Positions 18,712 through 28,670 are shown, counted from the stretch's first letter. The stretch is DNA of 64,000 nucleotides from Litchfieldia alkalitelluris (GCF_002019645.1 NZ_KV917374.1:1748696-1812695); one strand, 5' to 3'. Made by a program: numbers and translations. Notes: a model not told the origin generated them from the sequence alone.

Positions 18712-20997
18712 TTGTTTAGAGGGAAAGGTTCAAGTGTATACAAAAGCCTATTGCTATCTTATATATTTGTTTTAATTATTCCACTGTTTGCTGGATATTT
18801 TTCTTATCGAATTTCATTTAGTAATGCAAAATCCCATTCTATTAATAGCAGTTTAATGCTATTAAATCAAAGTAAGGAAATCCTTGATCGACGAATATCA
18901 GAGGTTGGTAAATTCACGAAACAGCTGGCCCTAAACCCTGAGTTTATGCTCCAGTTAAATAGACAAAATCCAGATGTTAAAAAAAGAGTTTTCGAGCTAT
19001 GGAGGACTGCACAAGATATTGCAACTTTTTCAAAAACAAATGATTTTTTGGAAGATTATTATATTTATTTAGAAAATTATGAAGCGATTTTAACTCCCAA
19101 TTCAATTTTTTATCGGAAGGATCACTTTTACCAAACAAGCCATTACAAAAACATATCGTTGATAGACTGGGAAGCTACGATTCTTAATGGAAATCATAAT
19201 AGTAAGATTATCCCAAGTGAAAGTTATATACAAAATAACAAAGAAAAGTCAATGATTAGCTATTTACAGTCATTGCCTCTTAATAACTATAATCACTCGA
19301 AGGGTACAGTGGTCGTATTAATTAATGTGGAAAATATTGAGAATTTGCTTCAAAGTATTTCCAAACAATATAATGGTTGGGCTTATGTAACAGACAATAA
19401 TGGTAAACATATTGCTTCAGTTGGTGTTAGTGAAGAGCAGATTGATACATTAGAAAGTCAGTTAGACCCAAATAAAACAAGTAAAACTCAAGAACTGAAG
19501 GGTGACACCTTATTTATTCGAACCTTTTCCAATAGCAACGGATGGATTTATACAGCAGGGATTCCAAAACAAGAAATTATGAAAGAAGCGGAAAAGATTA
19601 AACAGGTAACTTTATATATAACAGCAACAACTTTAATTATAGGTGTATTGATTGGGTTATTTTTTGCCTCTCGGAATAGTAGGCCAATTAAGAATTTAGT
19701 GGAAACATTGAAAGAGCAGGTTGGGGAAACAGCTCAAATTAAGAATAAAAATGAATTTGATTTTTTACAAGGTAACATTAACAAGCTATTATCCAACAAT
19801 AAAGGAATGCAATTCGAAATCCAAAAACAGAATCTATTGCTTAAGGAAGCCTATTTAAAGCAATTAATAAATGGTGAAATGTATAGTGAAAAAGACTTGA
19901 TAACAGGAATTAAGCAACTAAAAATAACGGGGTTAACTAGGTTTGGATATATGGCAATGATTAAAATGACTGATTATATAGATTTAGATGACAAAAAAGA
20001 CTATAACAATTTAAATGCTGACCGTCTAATTGTAAAAGAGTATTTATCGAACATAGAGATAATAAGTACGGACATTGATAAAGACAGCATGGTCATCTTT
20101 ATTACCTATGAAAAAGAAGATAGCCAAGTAAATAACAAGCAAACAGATAAAATTTTAAACGAATTTTTGACATCTATGAAACATTATGGAATTTCGATAA
20201 CGATTTCTGTTGGAAGTGTATTTAATTCTTATCTAGATATAAGTAAATCATATCATGAGGCACGTCAAACTATGGATTTTGCTTTGCTAGTTGGTAGTAG
20301 TGGAATAAACTGGTATGACAAATTAAAAGAAACGGATGTTTTATACTACCCGATTGACTCGGAATTAAGATTAATTAATGCAATGAAAGCTGGAGAAATG
20401 TCAGAGGCGAAGAGAATATTGACACAACTACTAAAGGAAAACTTTACAAATAGAAAGTTATTTATTGAGATGATCGATGTATTAATTGATGAGATTAGAG
20501 GTTCACTACTTAAAGTATTTGAACCAACGATCTTTAACGATGCAAGTGAATTTGAATATTGGAAGAACAAGGTGTTACACATTCAATTTAATGGTGAGTT
20601 TGATGAAGTTGAAAATAAGTTCAATAAGGTAATAGAAACATATTGTCAGTTAATTGAAGATAAGAAAAAACTGGTGGGTAATGAAACAGTAGATGCCATT
20701 ATTGCTTTCTTGCATGATTCCTATGATAATCCAGATTTATCACTGTATTTAATTTCGAAACAAGTTGGTCATTCAGAAAAGTATGTATCACAACTTTTTA
20801 AAGAAATCACAGGTGTGTACCTTTTTGATTACTTAGAAGATATACGAATTAATAAAGCAAAGGAACTATTAAGTCAAACGAATGAAACAATTGAGGCATT
20901 ATCTAAGAAGGTTGGGTATAATAGTCCACAGTCATTTCGCCGTGCATTTAAACGAGTTGCAAATGTTACACCAAACCAATATCGGAAAATAGGGTGA
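18712..20997 (+). CDS. Membrane-bound AraC-type sensor-regulator
   Basis: One-component regulator of 761 aa. Transmembrane helix 1 lies at about residues 11-33 and helix 2 at about 298-318, with about 260 extracellular residues between them forming a probable ligand sensor. The cytoplasmic part ends in an AraC double helix-turn-helix (last 100 residues, with LSLYLISKQVGHSEKYVSQLFK and IEALSKKVGYNSPQSFRRAFKR reading as the two helix-turn-helix units). This architecture is common next to LplB/LplC-type sugar importers in Bacillales. It probably activates the permease operon that begins at 21241, on the same strand. TTG start, seven bases after GGGGAGG. Confidence 0.88.
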   Translation: MFRGKGSSVYKSLLLSYIFVLIIPLFAGYFSYRISFSNAKSHSINSSLMLLNQSKEILDRRISEVGKFTKQLALNPEFMLQLNRQNPDVKKRVFELWRTAQDIATFSKTNDFLEDYYIYLENYEAILTPNSIFYRKDHFYQTSHYKNISLIDWEATILNGNHNSKIIPSESYIQNNKEKSMISYLQSLPLNNYNHSKGTVVVLINVENIENLLQSISKQYNGWAYVTDNNGKHIASVGVSEEQIDTLESQLDPNKTSKTQELKGDTLFIRTFSNSNGWIYTAGIPKQEIMKEAEKIKQVTLYITATTLIIGVLIGLFFASRNSRPIKNLVETLKEQVGETAQIKNKNEFDFLQGNINKLLSNNKGMQFEIQKQNLLLKEAYLKQLINGEMYSEKDLITGIKQLKITGLTRFGYMAMIKMTDYIDLDDKKDYNNLNADRLIVKEYLSNIEIISTDIDKDSMVIFITYEKEDSQVNNKQTDKILNEFLTSMKHYGISITISVGSVFNSYLDISKSYHEARQTMDFALLVGSSGINWYDKLKETDVLYYPIDSELRLINAMKAGEMSEAKRILTQLLKENFTNRKLFIEMIDVLIDEIRGSLLKVFEPTIFNDASEFEYWKNKVLHIQFNGEFDEVENKFNKVIETYCQLIEDKKKLVGNETVDAIIAFLHDSYDNPDLSLYLISKQVGHSEKYVSQLFKEITGVYLFDYLEDIRINKAKELLSQTNETIEALSKKVGYNSPQSFRRAFKRVANVTPNQYRKIG

Positions 20998-21005
20998 ATC
21001 CCAAA

Positions 21006-21040
21006 AGGAAACCTTCAGATCCTTAATTTAATAGGTTTCC
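21006..21040 (+). terminator. Hairpin after the regulator gene
   Basis: GGAAACCT / AGGTTTCC stem shortly after the stop codon. The following sequence is only moderately T-rich, so the termination strength is uncertain. Confidence 0.5.
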
Positions 21041-21155
21041 GCCGATGTTTTCTTTCAATGTACCCCAAAGATTCATTGTATCTTTACAGTAAAATCATGG
21101 GCATGTTAGTTTTTTCTTAACAAGAAAAATCCGAATTTTCTCAAATTGCAATGAA

Positions 21156-21171
21156 TTTAAAGCGCTTACTT
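21156..21171 (+). promoter_or_regulatory. Candidate cre (CcpA) site
   Basis: TTTAAAGCGCTTACTT contains the core AAGCGCTTAC, close to the CcpA consensus TGWAAGCGNTTNCA. It lies 70-85 bases before the first permease start, which is suitable for catabolite repression of a sugar importer. Inference from similarity only. Confidence 0.6.
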
Positions 21172-21240
21172 CGTCTGTTGTTTTTATTCAAAAATTGGAA
21201 AACAGGTCTTCAAAGAGTAAGCCGTTAAAGGGGGGAGTTA

Positions 21241-22209
21241 ATGAATACCGAAAAAACATTTATTCAAAGAGAGAGGATTCACAAGAAAAATGAAGTGCCT
21301 CAATGGAGATTGGCTAAAAAGAGTATGAAGAAACACTGGCAGTTTTATTTGCTCATTATACCACCAGTTTTATATTTCATTATTTTTAAATATATCCCTA
21401 TGGTTGGTGCGATCATTGCTTTCAAAGATTATAGCGTTATTAAAGGAATATGGGGAAGCCAATGGGTAGGCTTAAAACATTTTGACGCTTTTTTCTCTAA
21501 TCCTGTTGCAATGGATTTGATTAAAAATACATTGTTACTCAGCATTTATCAACTAGTTGTTGGATTTCCTATCCCCATAATTTTGGCTTTAATGCTTAAT
21601 GAAATAAGAAACGGTGTTTTTAAAAGGTCCGTCCAGATGATTACTTATGCTCCGTATTTTATTTCTGTGGTTATTATTGTTTCTATAATTACAATGGTGC
21701 TTCACCCTAGAATAGGAATTGTGAATAGTATCATTGGTATTTTTGGAATGGACCCAATAAATTTTATGGGTAATAACGAAATGTTCCGATCTATTTTTGT
21801 ATGGTCAGATGTATGGCAAAACTCGGGGTATGCAGCCATCATTTACTTGGCAGCCTTAGCAGGAATTGATCCACAGCAATATGAAGCTGCAAAGGTTGAT
21901 GGGGCTTCTAGATTCCAGCGTATTATGAACGTTGACATTCCAGGCATTATGCCTGCAGCCATTATTATCTTAATTCTGAATGTAGGGAACTTAATGGCGA
22001 TTGGGTTTGAAAAGGTGTATTTATTACAAAATCCGTTAAACCTTTCTGCTTCAGAAGTTTTACAAACCTATGTTTATAAAATGGGGATTTTAAATGCTAA
22101 TTTCAGTTTGGCATCAGCTGTTGGATTATTTAATTCTATGATTAATTTAATTTTGCTTGTAGTCGTAAATGCAATAGCAAAACGAATTTCAGGAAATAGC
22201 CTTTGGTAA
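21241..22209 (+). CDS. ABC sugar transporter permease (LplB-type)
   Basis: Inner-membrane subunit of a CUT1-family carbohydrate importer. It has 322 aa with six predicted transmembrane helices; the basic N-terminus precedes YLLIIPPVLYFIIFKYIPM. The EAA loop that contacts the ATPase is present as EAAKVDGASRFQRI. No ATPase gene lies nearby, as usual for this class, which shares a common MsmK-like ATPase. The ribosome site AAAGGGGGG precedes ATG. First gene of the broken glycosidase operon controlled by the upstream sensor-regulator. Intact on its own, but its partner at 22224 is truncated. Confidence 0.92.
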   Translation: MNTEKTFIQRERIHKKNEVPQWRLAKKSMKKHWQFYLLIIPPVLYFIIFKYIPMVGAIIAFKDYSVIKGIWGSQWVGLKHFDAFFSNPVAMDLIKNTLLLSIYQLVVGFPIPIILALMLNEIRNGVFKRSVQMITYAPYFISVVIIVSIITMVLHPRIGIVNSIIGIFGMDPINFMGNNEMFRSIFVWSDVWQNSGYAAIIYLAALAGIDPQQYEAAKVDGASRFQRIMNVDIPGIMPAAIIILILNVGNLMAIGFEKVYLLQNPLNLSASEVLQTYVYKMGILNANFSLASAVGLFNSMINLILLVVVNAIAKRISGNSLW

Positions 22210-22223
22210 GGGAGGAGGGAGAC

Positions 22224-22967
22224 ATGAAAAGGTCAAGTACAAAAATAAAGGAGTCTTTCACAGATAAAGTGTTTTTAGGTGGGATCTATTTTGTATTATC
22301 AATCGTTTTGGTTATTGTTTTATACCCATTAATCTATATTATTAGTTCATCATTCAGTAGTCCAGAAGCAGTTAATTCGGGGAAAGTTTGGCTTTTTCCA
22401 GTTGATTTTTCATTAAAAGGCTACACAACTGTTCTAAGCAATTCCAACGTTTTACTAGGTTATACGAATTCATTGTTTTACACATTTTTTTATACCTTAA
22501 TTGCTGTTACTCTAACGATTTTAGTAGCTTATCCCCTGTCAAGACGTACTTTTTATGGAAAGAACCTATTAATGATGTTTATCGTGATGACAATGTTATT
22601 TCATGGTGGACTTATACCTGAGTACCTCGTAGTTCAAAAGCTTGGTATGATTGACAGTCGTTGGGCGTTATTAATTCCTAAGGCCATTGCTGTATGGCAG
22701 GTAATTATTGCTAGAACCTTCTTCCAACAAATGATTCCGGAAGAACTCTCAGAAGCAAGTGAAGTGGACGGGTGTAGTGATTTACGGTTTCTTTGGTCAG
22801 TCGTTATTCCCCTTGCTAAACCGATAATTGCAGTATTAACGCTTATGTATGCCGTATTCCAATGGAATTCCTACTTTGATGCAATGTTGTTTTTACAATC
22901 AAGTGATTTATATCCATTGCAACTAGTATTGAGAGAAATACTGATTGTTGACCCTTTGGTCAGGTAA
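22224..22967 (+). pseudogene. ABC sugar permease (YtcP/LplC-type), 3'-truncated
   Basis: Second permease of the importer. The EAA loop is EASEVDGCSDLRF, and five of the expected six helices are present. Relatives are about 290-300 aa and continue after LREILIV with a further segment and helix. Here the similarity stops after LREILIV at about 22948 and a few unrelated codons lead to a stop at 22967. The bases at and after the stop already belong to the GH95 fragment in another frame. The C-terminus, the expected solute-binding-protein gene and the start of GH95 therefore appear to have been removed by one deletion. ATG 22224 follows GGGAGGAGGGA. Probably non-functional. Confidence 0.8.
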
Positions 22968-23735
22968 ATATAGAGAATGGGTTCAGCCTAACGCAAAAAA
23001 TGTATTAGCTGAAGTGCGTTCCCTTCTTTTTCAAGGAAAATATGTTGAAGCAGATATACTTTGTAAAGAATTAATGGGTCCTTACACTGAATCATATCTT
23101 CCATTAGGAGATATACATATACAATTCGAACATGGACAATTAGCACATTCTTATCAACGAATACTTGATTTGGAAGAGGGGATTGCAAGAACTGAATACA
23201 AGGTTGGTAATGTTCTTTTTACAAGAGAGATGTTTGCTTCCTATCCCGATCAAGTGATTATTCTTCATCTTAAAGCCAGCAAAGAAAAAATGTTAAATTT
23301 TCATGTGAAATTAACAAGTCCACTTAGATATAAAACTGAAATTAAGCAAGAGAGGTTAATTCTAAAAGGCATCGCACCTGAAGAAATTGCTCCCCATCAT
23401 GTTCAAGTAGACCAACCATTAATTTATGGTGATTTTGAGGAAACAGATGCTATCCGTTTTGAAGGCCAGTTGGGAGCCAATCTACGCGATGGTGAATTAT
23501 TATGTGATGCAGATGGACTACATGTATATAATGCTTCTGAAATTACTCTCTATTTCGGTGCTGCAACAAGCTTTAAAAGATTTGAAAATCCTCATAGTTA
23601 CGATAGCAATGAACCTTCAAATATTCTCAATCTACAGATGGAAAAGGTAAAAGATCAACCATTCGAGTCTCTAAAAATGAATCATTCGATAGACTACCAA
23701 CAATTATTTAAAAGAGTGCAGTTAGATCAATACCA
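22949..23735 (+). pseudogene. GH95 alpha-L-fucosidase, N-terminal fragment
   Basis: About 260 codons matching the N-terminal super-beta-sandwich of GH95: LWSGKYREW, EVRSLLFQGKYVEAD, MGPYTESYLPLGDIHIQFEHG, YKVGNVLFTREMFASYPDQV and TSPLRYK are strongly family-like. It lacks roughly the first 25 residues (including the usual GNGRLG region) and everything after LFKRVQLD. The frame then runs a few codons into the antisense of the downstream lipoprotein gene. The C-terminal piece of a GH95 gene is found at 34041. The intervening catalytic barrel is absent, so no enzyme is made. Confidence 0.82.
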
Positions 23736-25255
23736 ATGTCTTTAGCTATTTTCATCATATTTTCATAGGCTTGCTTAGCCTCAGCTTCTGATTGTGCTAA
23801 GTAAATCTTAGCTTCTTCATTTTTAATCATATTATCAAGGTTCGCCTTAATTACCTGTTCATCTGAATCAACCGGAAGAACAATACCTCCAAGTAATGGA
23901 TTACCTTTTGTATATTGTTTCGCATCGATCAATGCCTCTGTTATCGTACTACCAGGGACATAACGTTGAACTTGTGCATAAATACCTTTATCAGCTAAAA
24001 GGCCCCACCAAACAGAACCAATTTTTTTATGTTCAGCAGCACTTTGAGAATCGTATTTGAAAGTTGGGTAGCCACCTTCTTCAATTGGTTTATCCATTGT
24101 CCAATGTTGTTCTTCAACGCCCCATAAACCTAACATTTGTCCTTCATCACTTTGCATGAATTGTAAGAATTTAATAGCTGCTTCTGGGTTTTTAGCCTTC
24201 TTAGTTATGAAAGTACCTGACCATCCAGCACTATCAGCTGACATAACAGGATTTTCACCAATTAATTTTGTTAACTGACTGATTTCAAAATCTTTCCCAC
24301 TAGCTTTAATTTCTGAGTTAATTGTATACATATCTGTAAGGTTTGCAATCGCAAAAGCTTCCCCATTAATAATCATCGCTTTTGCTTGGTTTGTATCCTT
24401 CCAAGTAAAGTTTTCTGCACTGATTAAGCCCTCACGATATAACTTATTCATAAACATATAATAATCATATTGTTCTGGTTGAGCAATATAGTATTTAACT
24501 TCTCCATCAACTATTCGAAAATTCTGTAAATAAGAAGCGCCAAAGTTCACTTTAAAGTAGTGACCAAGTACAGCTGGATTAAGAACTAACGGCTTCATCT
24601 CAGGATACTTTGATTTTACTTCTTTTAATACATTTACTAGATCATCTAATGTTTCAATCTTCGGGTTTCCTAATTCCTCCAATATATCTGTACGAAGGGA
24701 TAATGCAGGAATGTTACCTAATGCTGCTGGTGTAGATTGAAATACCCCAGGTGTTGTGAAACCATTTCTTATTGAATATAACTTTCCATCTGAAGCTTGA
24801 TTTAGAACTCTCGCCATTGGATCAATTTCAAAATCTTGAATGTTATATTTTTCAATCAATTCATCCCAAGTATAAGAGATATCTGCATTCGACATTTGTT
24901 GGAAATTACCTTGTGTGAAAACAAGATCTGGTAAATCTCCTGAAGAAATCATTAAAGGCAACTGTTGTGCATCAGATGCAACTTGCACGTTTAGTTTAAT
25001 TCCTGTCTTTTCTGTAATTGCTTCCGGAACTTCACCTGACCATTCTGTTAAAGGCCAGAAGGAGTGATCCACAAAGATTGTCAGTTCTTTTACTTCATCT
25101 GAAGAATCAGTTGACTGTTCTCCAGTCTGTTGTTCAGTATCGTTAGATGGTTCTTCTTGCGTATTAGTGTCAGCGCTTTCACAAGCAACAAAAACTAATA
25201 GTACTAATGATAAAAGGGCAAATAACCAAAAACGCTTTCCTACTTTTTGTAACAT
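23708..25255 (-). CDS. Sugar-binding lipoprotein (LplA/YtcQ-type)
   Basis: Extracellular substrate-binding component of an ABC carbohydrate importer. It carries a lipoprotein signal peptide with lipobox FVAC; the lipidated Cys is residue 25 counted from ATG 25255. This ATG fits GGGGAGG at about nine bases better than the TTG at 25261. An acidic linker rich in T, N and E follows, then a family 1 solute-binding fold. Last gene of the minus-strand operon. Its 3' end overlaps the GH95 fragment on the other strand by about 28 bases, at a rearrangement junction. The C-terminus (KDIGIDLTALF) looks natural or nearly so. Confidence 0.9.
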   Translation of the reverse strand: MLQKVGKRFWLFALLSLVLLVFVACESADTNTQEEPSNDTEQQTGEQSTDSSDEVKELTIFVDHSFWPLTEWSGEVPEAITEKTGIKLNVQVASDAQQLPLMISSGDLPDLVFTQGNFQQMSNADISYTWDELIEKYNIQDFEIDPMARVLNQASDGKLYSIRNGFTTPGVFQSTPAALGNIPALSLRTDILEELGNPKIETLDDLVNVLKEVKSKYPEMKPLVLNPAVLGHYFKVNFGASYLQNFRIVDGEVKYYIAQPEQYDYYMFMNKLYREGLISAENFTWKDTNQAKAMIINGEAFAIANLTDMYTINSEIKASGKDFEISQLTKLIGENPVMSADSAGWSGTFITKKAKNPEAAIKFLQFMQSDEGQMLGLWGVEEQHWTMDKPIEEGGYPTFKYDSQSAAEHKKIGSVWWGLLADKGIYAQVQRYVPGSTITEALIDAKQYTKGNPLLGGIVLPVDSDEQVIKANLDNMIKNEEAKIYLAQSEAEAKQAYENMMKIAKDIGIDLTALF

Positions 25256-25286
25256 GAACAATTTCCTCCCCTATATTGTTATATTA

Positions 25287-25337
25287 ACCTATTAATTAGT
25301 GTTGCAAAAGAAGTTTTGCTCAACTAATTAATAGGGT
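25287..25337 (-). promoter_or_regulatory. Intra-operon stem-loop before the binding-protein gene
   Basis: Arms CCTATTAATTAGT and ACTAATTAATAGG, extended by TTG/CAA pairs, form a 13+ base stem in the 110-base gap between the permease and lipoprotein genes. There is no T-run. Such hairpins often protect or process transporter mRNA so that the binding protein is made in excess; that function is inference. Confidence 0.65.
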
Positions 25338-25365
25338 ACTACCTTTTCTATAAAGTAAAATCTCA

Positions 25366-26250
25366 TTAACCTTTAACTGCACCTATTGTTGCACCTTTAA
25401 CAAAGTATTTTTGTAAGAAAGGATAGACACAGATAATTGGAACAACCGAAATGACCATTGCCGTAATCTGAAGAGAATACGGAGTAGATTGTGCTACTTT
25501 AGCTGCATACTCAGCTCCTGGACCCTGGAGATCGATTGGTATGTTTGCTTTTTGAATTACCTCCATCATCTTATAGGTTAGTGTTCGAAGGTTTTCATTT
25601 TGAACAAAATAGGCTGAATCTAACCAAGCATTCCATTGTCCAACACCTGTAAATAGAGCCATTGTAGCTAAAACTGGTTTTGAGATTGGTAATACGACTG
25701 ATATGAAAATCCTTAAATCACTAGCCCCATCAATCTTAGCTGATTCTTCAAGTTCTTTAGGTATCTCGCGAAAGAATGAAATGGCAATAAACAATAAGAA
25801 TATATTAAGCATTCCTGGGATTACATAAACCCAGAAAGTATTCAATAAATGTAAGCTTCTTAGTACAACGTAAAGGGGTATAATACCTCCTGATACATAC
25901 ATTCCAATAATAAATAGAGCGAAATAAAATTTCTTGAACATTAAATCCTTTTTAGCTAAACCATAAGCTACTATACTAGTGCATAATACACCTAAGATTA
26001 CACCCACTACGGTTCTGGCAACACTTACAAAGAATGCAAGTATCCATTTCGGATCCACGACCAGAGTCTCATAGTTAACCAATGTAAACTCTCGAGGCCA
26101 AAAGTAAATCCCGCCTAAGGTAGCATCCACACCATCATTAAAAGAAATAATAATTAAGTAATAGAATGGATAAAATGTGACAATGAAAACAATTGCTAGG
26201 ATAGAATATACGACAAAGTCCACTATTTTATCTTCCACTGTTCTTTTCAT
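25366..26250 (-). CDS. ABC sugar transporter permease (YtcP/LplC-type)
   Basis: Inner-membrane importer subunit, 294 aa with six predicted helices. The EAA loop is ESAKIDGASDLRIF, and the C-terminal YFVKGATIGAVKG is the normal family ending, which shows what the truncated copy at 22224 has lost. It starts 21 bases after the upstream permease. Partner of the permease at 26272 and the lipoprotein at 23708; the ATPase must come from elsewhere in the genome. Confidence 0.92.
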   Translation of the reverse strand: MKRTVEDKIVDFVVYSILAIVFIVTFYPFYYLIIISFNDGVDATLGGIYFWPREFTLVNYETLVVDPKWILAFFVSVARTVVGVILGVLCTSIVAYGLAKKDLMFKKFYFALFIIGMYVSGGIIPLYVVLRSLHLLNTFWVYVIPGMLNIFLLFIAISFFREIPKELEESAKIDGASDLRIFISVVLPISKPVLATMALFTGVGQWNAWLDSAYFVQNENLRTLTYKMMEVIQKANIPIDLQGPGAEYAAKVAQSTPYSLQITAMVISVVPIICVYPFLQKYFVKGATIGAVKG

Positions 26251-26271
26251 AAAGATATCCTTTCTGGTTAT

Positions 26272-27255
26272 TTAGAATAACCCTGTTTTTGTAACCTTTT
26301 TTGCAAGCCAGTTGCTTCCAAATATGAGTGTAACTGAAATAATTGATTGTAAAAGATCAATCGCAGTTGCATATGAATAACGTCCCTGTGCTAGCCCCAT
26401 ATTAAAAGCATAGGTTTGTAGTATCTGAGACTTTTCAGAGTTGACCGCGTTTCCTAATAAAAAGGATTGTTCAAAGTTAGACCCTACTAATCCACCACCT
26501 AAAAGGCTTCCAATTGCTAGAATTAAAACGACAATAATAGTACCTTGAATGGCTGGCAATGTGATATGCCAAATTCTTCTTAGTCGACCAGCACCATCAA
26601 TCTGTGCTGCTTCATATAATGTAGGATCCACACCACTCAGAGCAGCTAAGAAAATGATTGTCCACCAACCTGCTTCTTTCCACATCGCTGTCATAACTGC
26701 AAGACCCCAGAAATGATCAGGATCTGATAAAAATGAAATTGGCTCATCCACGATTCCTAATTTCACTAACATTTCATTAATAATTCCTATATCTGTCGAT
26801 AAGAAAATAGATGCTAAACCAGCAACAACTACCCATGATATAAAATGGGGAAAGTAACTTGTCGTTTGTACAATTCGTTTAACCGCACTGATTCGAACCT
26901 CATTTAGCATAATGGCTAAAATAATTGGAACTGGAAATGTAAATACTAATTTTAATAAACTAATCGCCAATGTGTTCCTAACGATCTGTTCAAACTGGTA
27001 GTCTGTGAAAAACTGATTGAAGTATTTTAAACCTACCCACTCACTGGTAAAAATACCCATTATACCGCTAGTTATGGAGTAGTCCTTAAAAGCCATTAGG
27101 ATACCAAACATTGGCAAATACTGAAATATAAAGAGGACGATCAATCCAACTAGGACAAATAGTTGGGGGTATGTTTGTTTTTTTAAGCGCTTCCAAACCG
27201 ACTGTTTAGGAAGGGAATAAATAGTTTCCTTAGAACCTTGCATACTCGGTTTCAC
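26272..27255 (-). CDS. ABC sugar transporter permease (LplB-type)
   Basis: Inner-membrane importer subunit of 327 aa, with EAA loop EAAQIDGAGRLRRI and six predicted helices. GTG start six bases after GAGGGGAGAG. It lies 161 bases downstream of the RuBisCO-like gene, the largest gap in this operon. No terminator is obvious there and a secondary promoter is possible, but I could not identify one. Paralogous to the plus-strand permease at 21241, so the region holds two related importers facing each other. Confidence 0.92.
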   Translation of the reverse strand: MKPSMQGSKETIYSLPKQSVWKRLKKQTYPQLFVLVGLIVLFIFQYLPMFGILMAFKDYSITSGIMGIFTSEWVGLKYFNQFFTDYQFEQIVRNTLAISLLKLVFTFPVPIILAIMLNEVRISAVKRIVQTTSYFPHFISWVVVAGLASIFLSTDIGIINEMLVKLGIVDEPISFLSDPDHFWGLAVMTAMWKEAGWWTIIFLAALSGVDPTLYEAAQIDGAGRLRRIWHITLPAIQGTIIVVLILAIGSLLGGGLVGSNFEQSFLLGNAVNSEKSQILQTYAFNMGLAQGRYSYATAIDLLQSIISVTLIFGSNWLAKKVTKTGLF

Positions 27256-27416
27256 TGCTTTCTCTCCCCTCTTTGCTTTTTCTTCTGTTCATACTTCTAT
27301 TTTAAATAGTAATAGAGTATTAAGATATTGTTTAAATTTAAGAATAAAGTGCTCTTTTATTAGGTTTCAATTTTAGATATGAACAATGGTCGTCTCGTAA
27401 AATTCTGTCCTATTTT

Positions 27417-28670
27417 TCATGAAAATTGTTGAATAGCTTTAAGCAATGTAGGCTTAGTTTTAGCATATTCTGAGATGTCAATTCGTTGAATTGCCGCCTC
27501 CCATGCTAATTTCACACTTTCATACCCTGCAGAAGGACCATCGGGATGTGCTAAAATACCGCCTCCAGCTAGATGCATTAAATCAACTGTTTCTGTGCTA
27601 GAATACGTTGGTTCGACCGTTCCAGCCCATTGACCATTTGAGACAACTGGCATTGTTTCATAGCCACTTAGTAGTGGTGTCACACACGATTTAATAGCGT
27701 TGACAACAGATTGATTGCTCTCGTAAAACTTTCCATTCAAACCATTTACATGAAGGTGATCAGCCCCAGCTAAACGACATAGTTTTTGGTATACTTTGAA
27801 ATCCATCCCTAAATAGGGACTTCGCGTCAACATGCCCCACTGATTTCGATGTCCATGAATCGGAACTTCACTAAACTTATTTAAATAGGTTAGTCCAGCA
27901 ATTCCGATACTGTTTATACTAACCATGACACAGTTTCCACCAGCATTAACAACTAAATCATGATTACGCTTTAACTCATCAATATCACCTGTAATATTAA
28001 AAGCGTACATTAATTTCTTTCCTGTTTTATCTGCTGCGCGATTAACCGCATCCATGACTGCTTCTACTTTTTTCTCTAGTGGAGCATAAGGTGGATTCGC
28101 ATTTAATTCGTCATCTTTTATAAAATCCAACCCAGCTAAAGCTAAGTTTTCTACCATCTTTTGAAGTTCACCCATTGAAAGACCCACACTTGGTTTTACA
28201 ATCGTCCCAATGATTGGTCGGCCTTCTACGCCTGTCAATTCTCTTGTTCCTTTAATCCCAAATTTAGGTCCTTTATAGACCTGAGAGAAAGCTCGCGGTA
28301 ACTCAAGGTCCATTAACCTTAATCCAGATAATTCTTGAAGCTCATATAAATTACCCGCGACAGCTGTTAATAGGTTAGGAATGGAAGGACCAAAATTATG
28401 TAAAGGAAAAGATACCTTCACTTCCCCTCTATTAAAAACACCGTTATGTCCAGCTGGGATCTTAACACCCGGTAAACTTGGAGTGTTTACTTGCTCAATT
28501 TCTTTTACACTAACAACTTTTGCACCGTGAAGCTTTATTAACGTTTCAGTTTCTCCAGGAACCGCGGTAAATGTGCCGGTGGATTGTTCACCGGCAATTT
28601 TTACTGCAGCATACTCTAAAGAATAAGGCGTTTCAACTAAATAAGTTGCAACTACTCTTTCTTGATTCAA
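27417..28670 (-). CDS. RuBisCO-like protein (form IV)
   Basis: 417-aa homologue of the RuBisCO large subunit. Active-site positions are mostly kept: Lys159 in TIVKPSVGLS (RuBisCO K175), the carbamylatable Lys in FIKDDE with its Asp-Glu metal ligands (185-188), HGHR (272-275), Lys314 in LNGKF (loop 6), PVVSNG and GGGILAHPDG. The KPK of true RuBisCO is KPS here and the loop 6 surroundings differ, so CO2 fixation is not expected. Characterised relatives act as enolases in methionine salvage or as isomerases/decarboxylases of sugar-acid phosphates, such as 3-oxo-isoapionate-4-phosphate decarboxylase in apiose use. The glycosidase/importer neighbours favour a sugar-acid role. TTG start after GGGAGG, 23 bases from GH42. 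Confidence 0.88.
   Translation of the reverse strand: MNQERVVATYLVETPYSLEYAAVKIAGEQSTGTFTAVPGETETLIKLHGAKVVSVKEIEQVNTPSLPGVKIPAGHNGVFNRGEVKVSFPLHNFGPSIPNLLTAVAGNLYELQELSGLRLMDLELPRAFSQVYKGPKFGIKGTRELTGVEGRPIIGTIVKPSVGLSMGELQKMVENLALAGLDFIKDDELNANPPYAPLEKKVEAVMDAVNRAADKTGKKLMYAFNITGDIDELKRNHDLVVNAGGNCVMVSINSIGIAGLTYLNKFSEVPIHGHRNQWGMLTRSPYLGMDFKVYQKLCRLAGADHLHVNGLNGKFYESNQSVVNAIKSCVTPLLSGYETMPVVSNGQWAGTVEPTYSSTETVDLMHLAGGGILAHPDGPSAGYESVKLAWEAAIQRIDISEYAKTKPTLLKAIQQFS

Noticed and set aside
27183-27196. AAGCGCTT cre-like word in the permease gene at 26272
   Set aside because: It lies inside coding sequence (codons for Lys-Arg-Leu) and the flanks deviate from the cre consensus.
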